A DNA stretch of 64,000 bases, from the NCBI RefSeq assembly GCF_018861295.1, contig NZ_JAHLDM010000024.1:22362-86361 (forward strand). The letters run 5' to 3'. Of this stretch, positions 43,708-52,712 are shown one piece after another. Made by a program: the position numbers and the translations under genes. This DNA is from Clostridium_AD estertheticum_D. GTDB taxonomy: Bacteria > Bacillota > Clostridia > Clostridiales > Clostridiaceae. How positions within the stretch are numbered: position 1 is the stretch's first letter; each line of letters begins with the position of its first letter. The notes under the pieces were generated by a model. The model was not told the DNA's origin. It searched no databases and saw nothing but the letters and a program-made list of their open reading frames with translations.

Positions 43708-45411
43708 TTAAATTAAGCCTTCTAAACTTGTATTGCTTAATAGTTTTTTAATAATTCCTTCAGCAGGTAATGGTCTTCCACTATACAGTGCTTTAGTTGC
43801 TTTAGCAACAATACGTACATCATATTGGCTAGGATATATTTCAGGTGGATTTTTTTCAAGTCCAAGTAAAGTATATACAGCCATAATAGCAGAACGAACT
43901 GAATATTCAACAGTAAATACACAATCACCTTTAACTTCTGCAAATTGGCCTAGAAATGCAAGGTTTGTACTACCAACAGGTACAACTTCTGGTCTATCTC
44001 CTTTAACACGAGGCATAAATTGACTTGTAATATAAGGCATGATAGATGGAATTACAATTGTTGTATCAATATATTCATCCATATCTTTTTCATCAATTCC
44101 TAAATGATATAACAGTTCTTGTAATAATTCTCTGCCATTACATTCGCTCATTTTCTTTTTAATGAAATCACCTTCATTGTTAGGGAATAAAGCATATGCC
44201 CATATAACTATAACATCATCAGGTTGATTAGTAAATTGAGGTTGTCTATTAACAGTAACACTTAATAACCAGTTTGAGTCTTTAATTGTTATTATTCCGC
44301 CTGTTGCAGTTTGATGTGGAGCGAACTCTCTTTGCGCAAATTTCTCCATAAGTTTTCTCATTTTAGGACCTTTAGCAGTTATTGTATATGATTCCCATGT
44401 AGTTTTATCAATATCACTACAGAATACTTCTGGGTTTCCGAATGAATCATCTTTTTTAGCTATTTTTTTCCATAGACTCCAGCATGCACCTTCGCTTCTA
44501 TCGAGTATAGGTGCTTTATCCATATTTCCAAGTGTAGCATTTTCAGTCATGGATCCATTAGTAAAGAATACTAAATCATTTTCTGTAGTTTTAATAAGTT
44601 CTTCTTTTTTTCCATTACAAGTTAACCGAATTCCTGTAACTGTTTTTTTATCTGCAGTTATATCTATATCCAAATCAGTTACTTTTGTATTTAAGTCTAA
44701 TACTACTCCCTGTGATTCTAACAATTTTTTTAGTGGAAGAATCATTGAATCGTATTGATTATATTTAGTGAAAACTAATCCTTCCATTTTATTCATTCCT
44801 GGCATTAGATGTATAAAACGATGCATATAACGTTTCATTTCAACAAGAGCGTGCCAATTTTCAAATGCAAACATACTTCTCCAATATAACCAAAAATCAG
44901 TTTCCAAGAATGAAGCATCGAAAAATTGTTCAACAGTAATTGCACCTAAAGAATCTTCGGTTGCAAGAAATAATTTAGTAAGTTGTTTAACATGGTTTTG
45001 TGCTAGTCCAAGAGTTGAAAAATCAAGCTTTTCTCCACGGTTAGCAATAGCACGACAATTAGAGTAGTTAGGATCAGCATTATTTAATTCTCTAAATTCA
45101 TCTAAAACATATCGTCCAGGTTCTTCTAATGATGGTACTTTCCCGAATAAATCCCACATACATTCATAATGCTCTTCCATTTCTCTTCCGCCAAGTGCAA
45201 CATATCCATCTTTTGCATTTCCAGCACCGTCCATAGAACCACCGAGAATATTTTTTTGTTCTAAAATAGTTATATTTTTACCGTCCATATGACCATCACG
45301 GATTAGGTATTCAGCGGCTGCTAATGAAGCGATACCTCCTCCAATTAGATATGCTTTTTTATTTTCAATTCCTTCAGGTTTTAATGTTTTAATTCTTTCG
45401 TAATTTACCAT
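43708..45411 (-). CDS. ohyA: Oleate hydratase
   Basis: A 567-residue FAD-dependent fatty-acid double-bond hydratase (myosin-cross-reactive-antigen family), converting oleate to 10-hydroxystearate. The Rossmann dinucleotide motif KAYLIGGGIASLAAAEYLI is at about 20-40. The family blocks ILGGSMDGAGN, GGREMEEHYECMWDLF, SMFAFENWHALVEMKRYMHRF and PEVVPVGSTNLAFLGQFAE are present. It is cytosolic or membrane-associated and detoxifies free unsaturated fatty acids. The start follows AAAAGGAGA. Confidence 0.96.
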   Translation of the reverse strand: MVNYERIKTLKPEGIENKKAYLIGGGIASLAAAEYLIRDGHMDGKNITILEQKNILGGSMDGAGNAKDGYVALGGREMEEHYECMWDLFGKVPSLEEPGRYVLDEFRELNNADPNYSNCRAIANRGEKLDFSTLGLAQNHVKQLTKLFLATEDSLGAITVEQFFDASFLETDFWLYWRSMFAFENWHALVEMKRYMHRFIHLMPGMNKMEGLVFTKYNQYDSMILPLKKLLESQGVVLDLNTKVTDLDIDITADKKTVTGIRLTCNGKKEELIKTTENDLVFFTNGSMTENATLGNMDKAPILDRSEGACWSLWKKIAKKDDSFGNPEVFCSDIDKTTWESYTITAKGPKMRKLMEKFAQREFAPHQTATGGIITIKDSNWLLSVTVNRQPQFTNQPDDVIVIWAYALFPNNEGDFIKKKMSECNGRELLQELLYHLGIDEKDMDEYIDTTIVIPSIMPYITSQFMPRVKGDRPEVVPVGSTNLAFLGQFAEVKGDCVFTVEYSVRSAIMAVYTLLGLEKNPPEIYPSQYDVRIVAKATKALYSGRPLPAEGIIKKLLSNTSLEGLI

Positions 45412-45694
45412 AATTAGTCTATCTCCTTTTAATTTAAAATTTTAGTTTGATTATAGAATCCATTAGTAAGTTTTTTATTTAATATAAAAAATTTGTTTTG
45501 GAGTGTCTATAGCAATAATATAATTTTTATAAAGTATAGTAAATCATCAAAAGAGGTCGATTGTGCAAATTTGTAACAATCCCTTTGATTTGTGATTACA
45601 ATGGGGCCAGATACACAGCCTAAAAAATGTAATCAAATTATGTTCTCAATAATCTGCTATAGTTTCAAATTGTTGGTTGCTAAAAAGCATTAAC
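45412..45694. other. Gap holding one copy of a 44-base repeat
   Basis: No gene. At 45596-45639 lies a 44-base sequence (TTACAATGGGGCCAGATACA...) that recurs with four mismatches at 61368-61411. The rest is AT-rich. Confidence 0.5.
45596..45639. repeat. 44-base dispersed repeat, copy A
   Basis: Matches 61368-61411 in 40 of 44 positions, ending in both with CCTAAAAAATGTAATCAAATT. The TGGGGTCAGAT core resembles ends of IS200/IS605-like or REP-type elements; this identity is a guess. No transposase accompanies this copy. Confidence 0.6.
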
Positions 45695-45749
45695 CCTGCA
45701 CCCAAAAAAATTCCCAGCGTTTTAAACTGGGAATTTTTTTGGGTGCAGG
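45695..45749 (-). terminator. Long terminator after the secreted MBL gene
   Basis: A perfect 23-bp stem (45695-45717 with 45727-45749, 9-base loop) contains internal A7/T7 tracts and lies 30 bases past the stop codon of the minus-strand MBL gene. Confidence 0.85.
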
Positions 45750-45778
45750 TTTTATATTAGCTATAAATAACCATGATT

Positions 45779-47077
45779 TTACTTAGACGAGGTATTGTCT
45801 ATACGTTTAGTTCCAGTTTCATCTAATCCAGCTGCTTGACGGCCTGTCAATATTACTGCACACTGATCTAAGAGTTCGAAAAAGCGTCTGGATCTTTCCT
45901 GACCGAGCACAAATGGGTTTGGTTCACCTGGTTTGAGATTTCGAAGTTCTTCCATTTTTTCAAGCGATCCGTCCGCAAAAGGATGATCACTAATAACCAC
46001 ATCTACTTTAGCATTATCTGTGTATGAGAGGAAGTGCTTTATAGAATCCCTATAAACCACTTTATCTGCAAGTGTTCCGACAACGTTCGTATTTCCGTAT
46101 GTCGCAAACATGTGAGGCTCTCCATTATCAAATACTGGTGCAATATATGAGAGACCACCACCATTAACTTGTCTTGGAGTTTTAACTATAGTAATAGCTG
46201 TATCCCCTAGAGTCAGTTTTTGTCCATCAGTACCAATTATGTCCTGCGTTGGCCACGTATTTACACCATTGGCATCTTTTTTAGTAGGTGCAACAGCCCA
46301 TTCTTCTTGACTCATTACGATTTTTGTTCCGTAGTTATCCTGGAAGTACTTCGCACCTCCAACATGATCAGGACCAGCATGAGTAATTAGAATATACTTA
46401 ATCTTTGCAGGATCCAACCCTAACTTCTTCATGCCTGGAAGAATCATTGTTTCAGGGCTATAGTCATACCCTGCATCAATCATAATGTATCCGTCTGTGG
46501 TTGTTATTATGAAACTACCTACGTTAGTTCCTCCTACATAATAGAGATTATCGAATAGCTTAGTCGGTTCAGTAGGTACCTCAGAACCTTCCGCTATGTG
46601 GACTGGAGGAGCCACTGTAGGAACGCCATTTACATCTAAGTCTCGAGACTGAAGGAGCTGAGTTAAAAGAAGCGATTTATCATCTCCAGCAAGACTTCGA
46701 GCTTTTTCCATTTCAGCTACAATTTCTGGTGTATCCAAGACTTTTACTGCAGTAGTTATAGCAGCACCATTATTAAATTTAATAGTCGAGACATCTACAG
46801 AGTCCTTACTCACTTTTGTCCCATCGCTGTTTTTTATCCAACCACTATCATCTGTTTTTACAAAAACATCACCTTTATTTTTAACTATTGCTGCACTAAT
46901 AAGACTTTCATTAGTTGGATCATTTGCATAATCTAAATTATACATATTCTCTCCTATTACCACAGAGAAATTTGGTACGTCAGTAAAACTACTTAATTCT
47001 AGTGCCATAACTGGTTTTGTCAGCATAACTATCAATGCGATAAACCCCATCATCATAATTCTTTTTAAAATTTTCAT
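45779..47077 (-). CDS. Exported MBL-fold protein with altered metal site
   Basis: A 432-residue protein with a clear signal peptide (MKILKRIMMMGFIALIVML..., cleavage after VMA near 25), a ~140-residue N-terminal region, and an MBL fold from about 165. Its overall pattern recalls class B3-like enzymes (NVGSFIITTTDGYIMIDAGYDYS). However, the HxHxDH motif reads HAGPDH, and the later His-bearing loop reads TPRQVNGGG rather than TPGHTPG. The final His (SDHPFADG) is kept. Two of three Zn1 ligands are therefore missing while the Zn2 set (Asp, His, His) remains. It is probably exported; function unknown. Confidence 0.8.
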   Translation of the reverse strand: MKILKRIMMMGFIALIVMLTKPVMALELSSFTDVPNFSVVIGENMYNLDYANDPTNESLISAAIVKNKGDVFVKTDDSGWIKNSDGTKVSKDSVDVSTIKFNNGAAITTAVKVLDTPEIVAEMEKARSLAGDDKSLLLTQLLQSRDLDVNGVPTVAPPVHIAEGSEVPTEPTKLFDNLYYVGGTNVGSFIITTTDGYIMIDAGYDYSPETMILPGMKKLGLDPAKIKYILITHAGPDHVGGAKYFQDNYGTKIVMSQEEWAVAPTKKDANGVNTWPTQDIIGTDGQKLTLGDTAITIVKTPRQVNGGGLSYIAPVFDNGEPHMFATYGNTNVVGTLADKVVYRDSIKHFLSYTDNAKVDVVISDHPFADGSLEKMEELRNLKPGEPNPFVLGQERSRRFFELLDQCAVILTGRQAAGLDETGTKRIDNTSSK

Positions 47078-47239
47078 TAATTTAACACCCTCATTTTTTT
47101 ATTATTTTACCAATGATCACATAATAATATAATTAGAACCAAGTTTGAATCAACTTATGTTATTAATTGCTTAATATAATAATACAAGGAAAATGTGAGA
47201 AAAGTTTGAGGTTTTATGAAATTAATATTAAAATTATTT

Positions 47240-47669
47240 TGGTACTGTTCTATTTTATGCCTTTGATGGGATAAGTACTGGCGATATAAGTGGCTTATCA
47301 AATTCTATGTTAGATGCATTTAGAGACACAGAAGACTTCGAAGATGAAACTTTAGAGGATTTAAATGAAGAAATTCATAGCGTTGTGGACGGTACTTTTG
47401 GTATGTTTATTTCGGACGCTTCATTTCAAATTAAGCAAAACACAGAAATTGCGTCAGCAATTCTTATCAATTTGTATGAAGGTAACCCATTAGTTTCAGA
47501 ATTATTTACAAAAAAGAAATATATGAATTTAGGTATGGCAAGTAGTCTTTTAAAAAATAGTATAAACGTATTATTGAAATTAGGATATGAGAACTTGACT
47601 TTAAATGTACACCCTAGAAATGTAGGCGCAGTTAATCTTTATAAAAAAATTGGATTTACAGAGCTATAA
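47240..47669 (+). pseudogene. 5'-truncated GNAT acetyltransferase
   Basis: The ATG-started frame (47307-47669, 120 residues) encodes the C-terminal part of a GNAT domain (KYMNLGMASSLLKNSINVLLKLGYENLTLNVHPRNVGAVNLYKKIGFTEL). In the same frame, codons upstream to about 47240 still encode family-like sequence (FYAFDGISTGDISGLSNS) but there is no start and a stop closes it. The gene has lost its 5' end. A hairpin with T5 follows at 47692-47727. Confidence 0.65.
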
Positions 47670-47691
47670 CTTAGTTCATATTTAAGTATTA

Positions 47692-47727
47692 AATGCCATA
47701 AACAATAAACGGTTATGACATTTTTAC
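47692..47727 (+). terminator. Terminator after the truncated GNAT gene
   Basis: The arms AATGCCATAA (47692-47701) and TTATGACATT (47713-47722), one mismatch, are followed by TTT. Confidence 0.5.
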
Positions 47728-47906
47728 TTGTGACGACTTATTCATATACTGCGTCATAACTTAATACACAATTTTCCATAAATCATTACCTTTATATATT
47801 AAATAAAGCATTGATTTATATAGATTATTAAGCGATTAAAATTTCGAATATATCATTTTTGTGGTACTATCTTATAAAAAACACATCACTTGAAAGGACT
47901 AAATTC

Positions 47907-48011
47907 ATGGAGAAACAGCAACAAAATCGGCACCCTATCAGTATGCTACCTATGATGTATAAAGACACAAAAAATATTGAGTTTGTTTTAAGCTATATAT
48001 TGGTTGTTAAG
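47907..48011 (+). CDS. 34-codon ORF, possible N-terminal gene fragment
   Basis: A short ORF reading MEKQQQNRHPISMLPMMYKD, then TKNIEFVLSYIFGC. It has a GAAAGGA site before the ATG. The Gln/Arg-rich start and abrupt end look like the beginning of a longer, truncated protein; I do not recognise the family. It stands alone in a 900-base gene-poor stretch. Confidence 0.3.
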
Positions 48012-48119
48012 CATTTAGTTAAATTTAACTAAGCAATTGTAGACTTGAATATATATATTTATATGATATATTTGGGATCATGAATGTAATATATTTAATA
48101 ATAATCACTGTAAAAAATG

Positions 48120-48152
48120 TTACCCCTGGGAGAAGGGGTAATTATTTTTTTT
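48120..48152 (+). terminator. Hairpin with T8 tract upstream of the structured RNA
   Basis: TTACCCCT (48120-48127) pairs with AGGGGTAA (48134-48141), loop GGGAGA, followed by TTATTTTTTTT. It could end a short transcript or be the 5' hairpin of the downstream RNA. Confidence 0.65.
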
Positions 48153-48337
48153 GCTTTGGACTAGTTTACTGAAAGAATTGTAATGAAGCGAAGAATGAAC
48201 GAAATGGAGATTCTTTGAGTAAGATTGTCCAAAGCTTCATTGGCTGCAAATGAATACCCATGGGACTAGGAGCATTGATAAAAAATAAACTGACCTGCAG
48301 AGCTCTTCTTCTTGGATTTATTTTTTATGACTGCTCC
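48153..48337 (+). ncRNA. Candidate structured non-coding RNA (raiA-motif-like?)
   Basis: Two large helices flank an unpaired, non-AT-rich core. Helix 1: GCTTTGGAC (48153-48161) with GTCCAAAGC (48227-48235), continued by TTACTGAAAGAAT (48166-48178) with ATTCTTTGAGTAA (48210-48222), 12 of 13 paired. The core (about 48241-48268) reads GGCTGCAAATGAATACCCAT followed by GGGACTAG. Helix 2: GGAGCATTGATAAAAAATAA-type arm (48269-48289) with 48317-48337, about 18 of 21 paired. GCTGCA in the core can meet TGCAGAGC in the helix-2 loop (pseudoknot). There is no ORF. The layout and core remind me of the clostridial raiA-motif RNA, but this is from memory and unverified. Confidence 0.55.
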
Positions 48338-48574
48338 TTCAATACTCTATAGTTATATTTTTAATAAATAAGGTAATATTGAAGCAAAAAAAACTGTTGA
48401 TCCATAAGTAAATTGTATTGTATTGAATCATAGTTTGAACAATATAGTGCCCAGTCAGGTCACGAAAGCAGAAAACCCACGATATATATTTAAATTTAAC
48501 AATATAAGGAATTGAATTTTCAGTAAGGCACAGCTATGTTCTTTATCCCCCGTATATGAATATTATATATTAAA
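48338..48574. other. AT-rich gap after the candidate RNA
   Basis: Nothing recognisable beyond AT-rich sequence; no ORF with a plausible start. Confidence 0.4.
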
Positions 48575-48826
48575 TTAATTTATTTTTTTATTATCAGATA
48601 TGTATATAATATATGATATTGGACCCACAATTCCGCCCATAATTACATATCCCCATAAAGGAATATCTGTAAAAACACTTCCAGAAATTATCCCAACTAA
48701 AACAGCAAAAAAAATAATTTTTGTTAATGTTACTTTTGCTGATTTTTTTTTTAAAATAATCAAACTCAATGAAAATCCTCCAACCATAATGGCAATTAAA
48801 ATAATCCCTGTTATTAACTTCATCAA
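48575..48826 (-). CDS. Small membrane protein, 83 residues
   Basis: Unrecognised. It has three predicted hydrophobic segments (about 5-25, 35-53 and 58-76), separated by a Lys-rich loop (KKKSAKVTLTK) and a DIPLWG turn. It starts with ATG behind GGGAGATA. It lies in a run of small minus-strand membrane-protein genes (48.6, 49.1, 49.6 and 50.0 kb) that look unrelated in sequence. Confidence 0.6.
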   Translation of the reverse strand: MMKLITGIILIAIMVGGFSLSLIILKKKSAKVTLTKIIFFAVLVGIISGSVFTDIPLWGYVIMGGIVGPISYIIYISDNKKIN

Positions 48827-49134
48827 AATATCTCCCTTCCATTACGACTAACAATATGTATATAATCATACCATAATTACCATAAATTGAGTATATTAAA
48901 AATTATTTGTAAATGTGGAATAGCCTCAAAGTGAAAGTAACTCAATTGGTATTGTGTTACATTCAGAATATCAATACACACTAAACATAGTCTCACCATA
49001 TCATTAGATAGGGAGAGACTAGTGACGACATATTATCCTATTTTGAAACAAACTATTTTATATAGAGGTCATGGGAACTAGTCATATAGCTAGAGTTCGC
49101 GTATCGGATATAAAACGAACTCTGGCTATGTAAC
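48827..49134. other. Gap with a 14-bp hairpin
   Basis: No gene. The dyad ATAGCTAGAGTTCG (49086-49099) with CGAACTCTGGCTAT (49116-49129) lies just after the 49135 gene stop. It lacks a U tract and may be a processed 3' end. Confidence 0.45.
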
Positions 49135-49458
49135 TTAATTATTTAATTTCTTTTGTACTTTTGAATAAGTAGATAAACAGATTACACATATGCCATCTAC
49201 AACAAGAATTATACCCATTACAATAAACTTTATTATAGGGAATTCTTTAGAAATTAGCATCTGTGAAAAGAGAACACTTAAACATACAACTACAAGGTTA
49301 AATTTGATTAATATTTGTTTAATATTCTCCATAGTACTATTTGTAATATTAAAATTATTAATTACATAATTACTAAATTTACTTGAAATTAGACTTATAA
49401 AAACGATTATAGCAAAAAAATTAAATATAGTTAATAAAATGGTTGCCGTTGTTGTCAT
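49135..49458 (-). CDS. Small membrane protein, 107 residues
   Basis: Unrecognised. It has hydrophobic segments near 5-27, 48-68 and 73-95, with a short charged C-terminus (STYSKVQKKLNN). It starts behind AAGGAGATG, a strong site that supports expression. There is no motif to suggest a function. Confidence 0.6.
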   Translation of the reverse strand: MTTTATILLTIFNFFAIIVFISLISSKFSNYVINNFNITNSTMENIKQILIKFNLVVVCLSVLFSQMLISKEFPIIKFIVMGIILVVDGICVICLSTYSKVQKKLNN

Positions 49459-49638
49459 AGCATCATCTCCTTATTTTAAATTAATATATCTAGATAATTA
49501 TACTAGAATTACTTTAAATTGGATATAAACAATTTCACGTCATTTGTTGATATTAACACATTATATACTACCCCCTCACATCTGATGATCTGGGAGGTAC
49601 TTATGTCGACATAAAAGAATATTGTATATTATAACGCA

Positions 49639-49902
49639 TTAATGATTTGCGTATATCTTATACATAGCATAAGCAAATTGAATAATCACTATTAAAAAGA
49701 AACTAATAAGCAGTGTAGTTTTCTTTTGTTTATCAATATTTTGTCCATTCTCAATAATTCGTCTATTTACAATGGCTACGACTATTATTAACATTGTAAA
49801 TGCATATGCCCTTTCACTTATTGCATACATACACATAATTAAAGTAATTATATTTATAACAACTACCGATATTACTGGGTTTTTACATATCATTGACTTC
49901 AT
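49639..49902 (-). CDS. Small membrane protein, 87 residues
   Basis: Unrecognised. It has three hydrophobic segments (about 8-26, 31-45 and 61-80) with a polar IIENGQNIDKQKKTT loop. It starts behind GGGGGAAGG. It is probably an independent small gene. Confidence 0.6.
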   Translation of the reverse strand: MKSMICKNPVISVVVINIITLIMCMYAISERAYAFTMLIIVVAIVNRRIIENGQNIDKQKKTTLLISFFLIVIIQFAYAMYKIYANH

Positions 49903-49960
49903 AATCCTTCCCCCTACTAATTAACTATATTTTTACGATTACGTAGCTAAAAAAGGTTAT

Positions 49961-50167
49961 TTAACAAGCCTTTTTTCTGTGTTTAAGAATAAAGTCCCCA
50001 ATAAATGTTCCAATCAAAGCGAAAAATAGATAGCCTAACGGAATAACCAAACAAAATAAACTCCAGTAGCTTTTTTATCACTACTACCTATTTTTATTGC
50101 AAAGTAAATAAGAAAAAATGATAATTAGTAAGCCCAATAGAATATTAATAACTTTTTTATTTTTCAT
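49961..50167 (-). pseudogene. Broken small membrane-protein gene
   Basis: A 27-codon ORF (50084-50167: MKNKKVINILLGLLIIIFSY, then LLCNKNR) with a GGGGGAT site is followed, after a frame change and stops, by an open stretch to 49961. That stretch reads VIPLGYLFFALIGTFIGDFILKHRKKAC. The latter matches a remnant at 36620-36738, so a gene family of about 65 residues seems to have decayed at both places. It could instead be two tiny genes. Confidence 0.4.
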
Positions 50168-50582
50168 AAAATCCCCCGATTTTTGGATTGATTGATTCAT
50201 CTCGTATATTTAACAAACATAAAAAAATATATTTACATAATCATACTATTAATAATATAGATTTCATATAAAAATTGTTTAGATCCAACAATTGAAGCAT
50301 TCAACTCTTTAATATAATGGGGATGAAAAAACAGAATGTCATGAAAATATTAACTTCACGACATTTCTTATATACCTATAACTAGCCTATACCCTCATAG
50401 TTACTTTAATATATGCAATAACCTACTATAATCACTGCATAAAAGGTGTCTAATTGAGAAAATACACTCCAATTATGCATGATTTACAACTTTATCCACA
50501 TTCTAAATTACTTAGTATTATATAATAATATCTCCATATCTCCCCGTAGTTTATGAAGATGGCGCCTAATCCAACTTTCAAA
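50168..50582. other. Gene-free AT-rich gap
   Basis: It contains an imperfect dyad near 50334-50369 (AATGTCATGAA with TTCACGACATT) and nothing else recognisable. Confidence 0.4.
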
Positions 50583-51656
50583 TTATGCAAATATAGATTC
50601 CTTTAACGTAATAACCTTTATCTCTAAATCAACCTCTACCTCAATTCCATATGGAATGATGCATCTTGGCTGTGCATGACCAAAATTCACATTATATATA
50701 ATTGGCAAATCTTTATTTTCGATAATCTTATAATAGATTTCTTTATATTCCTCGTAATATTGTTCATCTTGAGGCTTTCCAACAATAATTCCGTTTATGA
50801 CATCAAATATACCTGTATCTTTTAAAGCAATTAATTCCTTTTCAAATAATTCTGGTTTTGGTTTTTCTTCACAAGTTTCAATGAATAATATTTTATTCTT
50901 CCATTCTTTTAATGTTGGAAATAACCTGTATTTTTCACATATAACCTTTTCATCGTCATATCGTGTACCGGTTAATATACCATATAAACTTTCAAGACAA
51001 CCACCCAGAAGTCTTCCATTACATTTCCCTTTTCCTTGTAAAACTTCATATCCTCTTTTTTCCAAATGTTTTACTCTGCTTGTGCCTACTGCTTTCATAG
51101 AAAAATCTGTGCGTTCCTCATACCATACATTACTTGATTCTATACAATCTTCTTTATGGCTTTCAAAATACTTTAAAAACGCTTTTTTTGTATATGGTAA
51201 CATTTCTTTATCCAATTCGGCTAAATCACAAACGAAAGTAGGTCCATAAAAAGTCCCTATTCCAAGTTTATAAAACATTAAATGATTAATTGTCGTATCT
51301 GAAAAGCCTGTAAATAATTTAGGATTATTATGAACAGCATTAATAAAATCATTATCATCTAATAAATAAGGCAATGTTCTATATGTATCATCTCCTCCAA
51401 TTGCACAGATAATCCCTTTTATGGATGTATCATAAAAAGCATCTTTTAAATCCTGTGCTCTGGCTTCTGGATGATTTTTCAAATACTCCATTCCTCTTAA
51501 TGCGCTTGGCATTACAACAGGTACTAATCCAAATTCTTTTATTCTCTTTAGTCCCAAATCTAATTCATGTTTTGAAGAATCTTCACCAAGCATACCACTT
51601 GACATACTTATAACTGCAACTTTATCTCCTTTTACTAATGGTTTTGACTTTTTCAT
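50583..51656 (-). CDS. S66-family peptidase (LD-carboxypeptidase/MccF-like)
   Basis: A ~357-residue cytosolic serine-peptidase-fold protein that would cleave L,D bonds in muropeptides or, in MccF relatives, microcin-like amides. The start at 51654-51656 follows GGGGGAG. Motifs are KPLVKGDKVAVISMSSG, the nucleophile-elbow region AIGGDDTYRTLPYL, FTGFSDTTINHLMF, GGCLESLYGIL (Glu) and NFGHAQPRCIIPYG (His). The residue at the usual nucleophile Ser position appears to be Thr (GGDDT). This may be a natural variant or altered activity. Confidence 0.85.
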   Translation of the reverse strand: MKKSKPLVKGDKVAVISMSSGMLGEDSSKHELDLGLKRIKEFGLVPVVMPSALRGMEYLKNHPEARAQDLKDAFYDTSIKGIICAIGGDDTYRTLPYLLDDNDFINAVHNNPKLFTGFSDTTINHLMFYKLGIGTFYGPTFVCDLAELDKEMLPYTKKAFLKYFESHKEDCIESSNVWYEERTDFSMKAVGTSRVKHLEKRGYEVLQGKGKCNGRLLGGCLESLYGILTGTRYDDEKVICEKYRLFPTLKEWKNKILFIETCEEKPKPELFEKELIALKDTGIFDVINGIIVGKPQDEQYYEEYKEIYYKIIENKDLPIIYNVNFGHAQPRCIIPYGIEVEVDLEIKVITLKESIFA

Positions 51657-51841
51657 AAATATAACTCCCCCTACACCAATTATATAAGTAATCTTTAGCA
51701 CCACAATTTTTTACAAGTTCAAATCAGCTTATTTGTTCGATTATACCATATATAACATATATTCAAAAAAAGAATTTTATAGATTAAACGATAAGAGGCA
51801 TACAATATAACGGAAAATTATATTGAATCAAAAGTATCCAT

Positions 51842-52345
51842 TCAAGAGCGTAAGCATATAAAACAATCCTTTAATAAAATAATCTTCCCCAAAATCTCAA
51901 AACCTCTCTCTTCCTCCATATATATAAGTAAAACCCTAAAGGAATTTCTAAGTTTCTTTAAGGCCTTGCTTTTAGCCCGTAATAAATTATTATAACTCTG
52001 GCTACTATCACAAGCTATTTCGTTAAGAGTATCCTTAACGAAATAAAATCTTTCAACTATGGACCTTTCAGATAGATCCAACTTTTCTAAGGCACAATAA
52101 AGCATTTTAACCTCTTCGTAAGCGATGACCTCATCCTCTAATGTAAAATTATACTCTGCACCTGCACTCGTGCTTATGGGGTATGAATTTGGAACTTCTC
52201 TATAGTGTTTTATTTTTCCTTTTAGAAGAGCATTAAAATTGGTTTTAATAGAATTTATACAATAGCCATCAAAAGTGTTTTTATTTTTACCAAGGGTATA
52301 AATATTAACTGCTTTTATAACTGAAAGATATAAGTGATTATTTTA
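51842..52345 (-). pseudogene. Decayed sigma-70-like factor, N-terminally truncated
   Basis: An open frame without a proper start. It begins after a stop at HLYLSVIKAV and continues through FDGYCINSIKTNFNALLKGKIKHYREVP, then YNFTLEDEVIAYEEVKMLYCALEKLDLSERSIVERFYF and a region 4-like stretch. It aligns with residues ~48-175 of the intact sigma factor at 38090-38623 and lacks region 2.1. The last ~30 residues diverge. Confidence 0.7.
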
Positions 52346-52400
52346 AGAATTATATGCTTAATTAATGATTTTTCATCTAAAATCAGGGATTGTAATAATC

Positions 52401-52712
52401 TTATTTAATTTCCATGTTTTCAAACTTTTTAATTCCAATTGTTACTATTACTCCTGCAAAAATTAAGCAGTAAAGAATGTAAATAGCTTTAGGAATTACC
52501 CCTTCTATGCCTCCACCTGAAAGATCCATTGGAATTTTTTGAAGAGCCCATGGCCATAAATATCTTATGCCGATTATAGCTCCTATAAAGAATCCACCTA
52601 GTGAGCATATTGATGCTATCATTATAGGCTTTGTAAAATCCTCATATTTTAATGAAAGATGAATCTGTATTGCAATAAGTGGGAGGTTACTAATCTTATA
52701 ATTATTTTCCAC
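52401..52712 (-). pseudogene. Fragment of an ABC-2/lantibiotic-immunity-type permease
   Basis: A 103-residue frame with two to three membrane segments: PLIAIQIHLSLKYEDFTKPIMIASICSLGGFFIG, LWPWALQKIPM, then IYILYCLIFAGVIVTIGIKKFE. The Q-hLSLKY pattern and LWPWA motif recall the C-terminal half of MutE/SpaE-like lantibiotic-immunity permeases (from memory). Its start is formed by the fused TPR fragment, so it is a truncated remnant. Confidence 0.5.

Noticed and set aside
48594..48869. 91-codon minus-strand frame overlapping the 83-residue membrane protein
   Set aside because: Its Cys/Phe/Tyr-rich translation is an out-of-frame reading of the better supported 48575-48826 gene.
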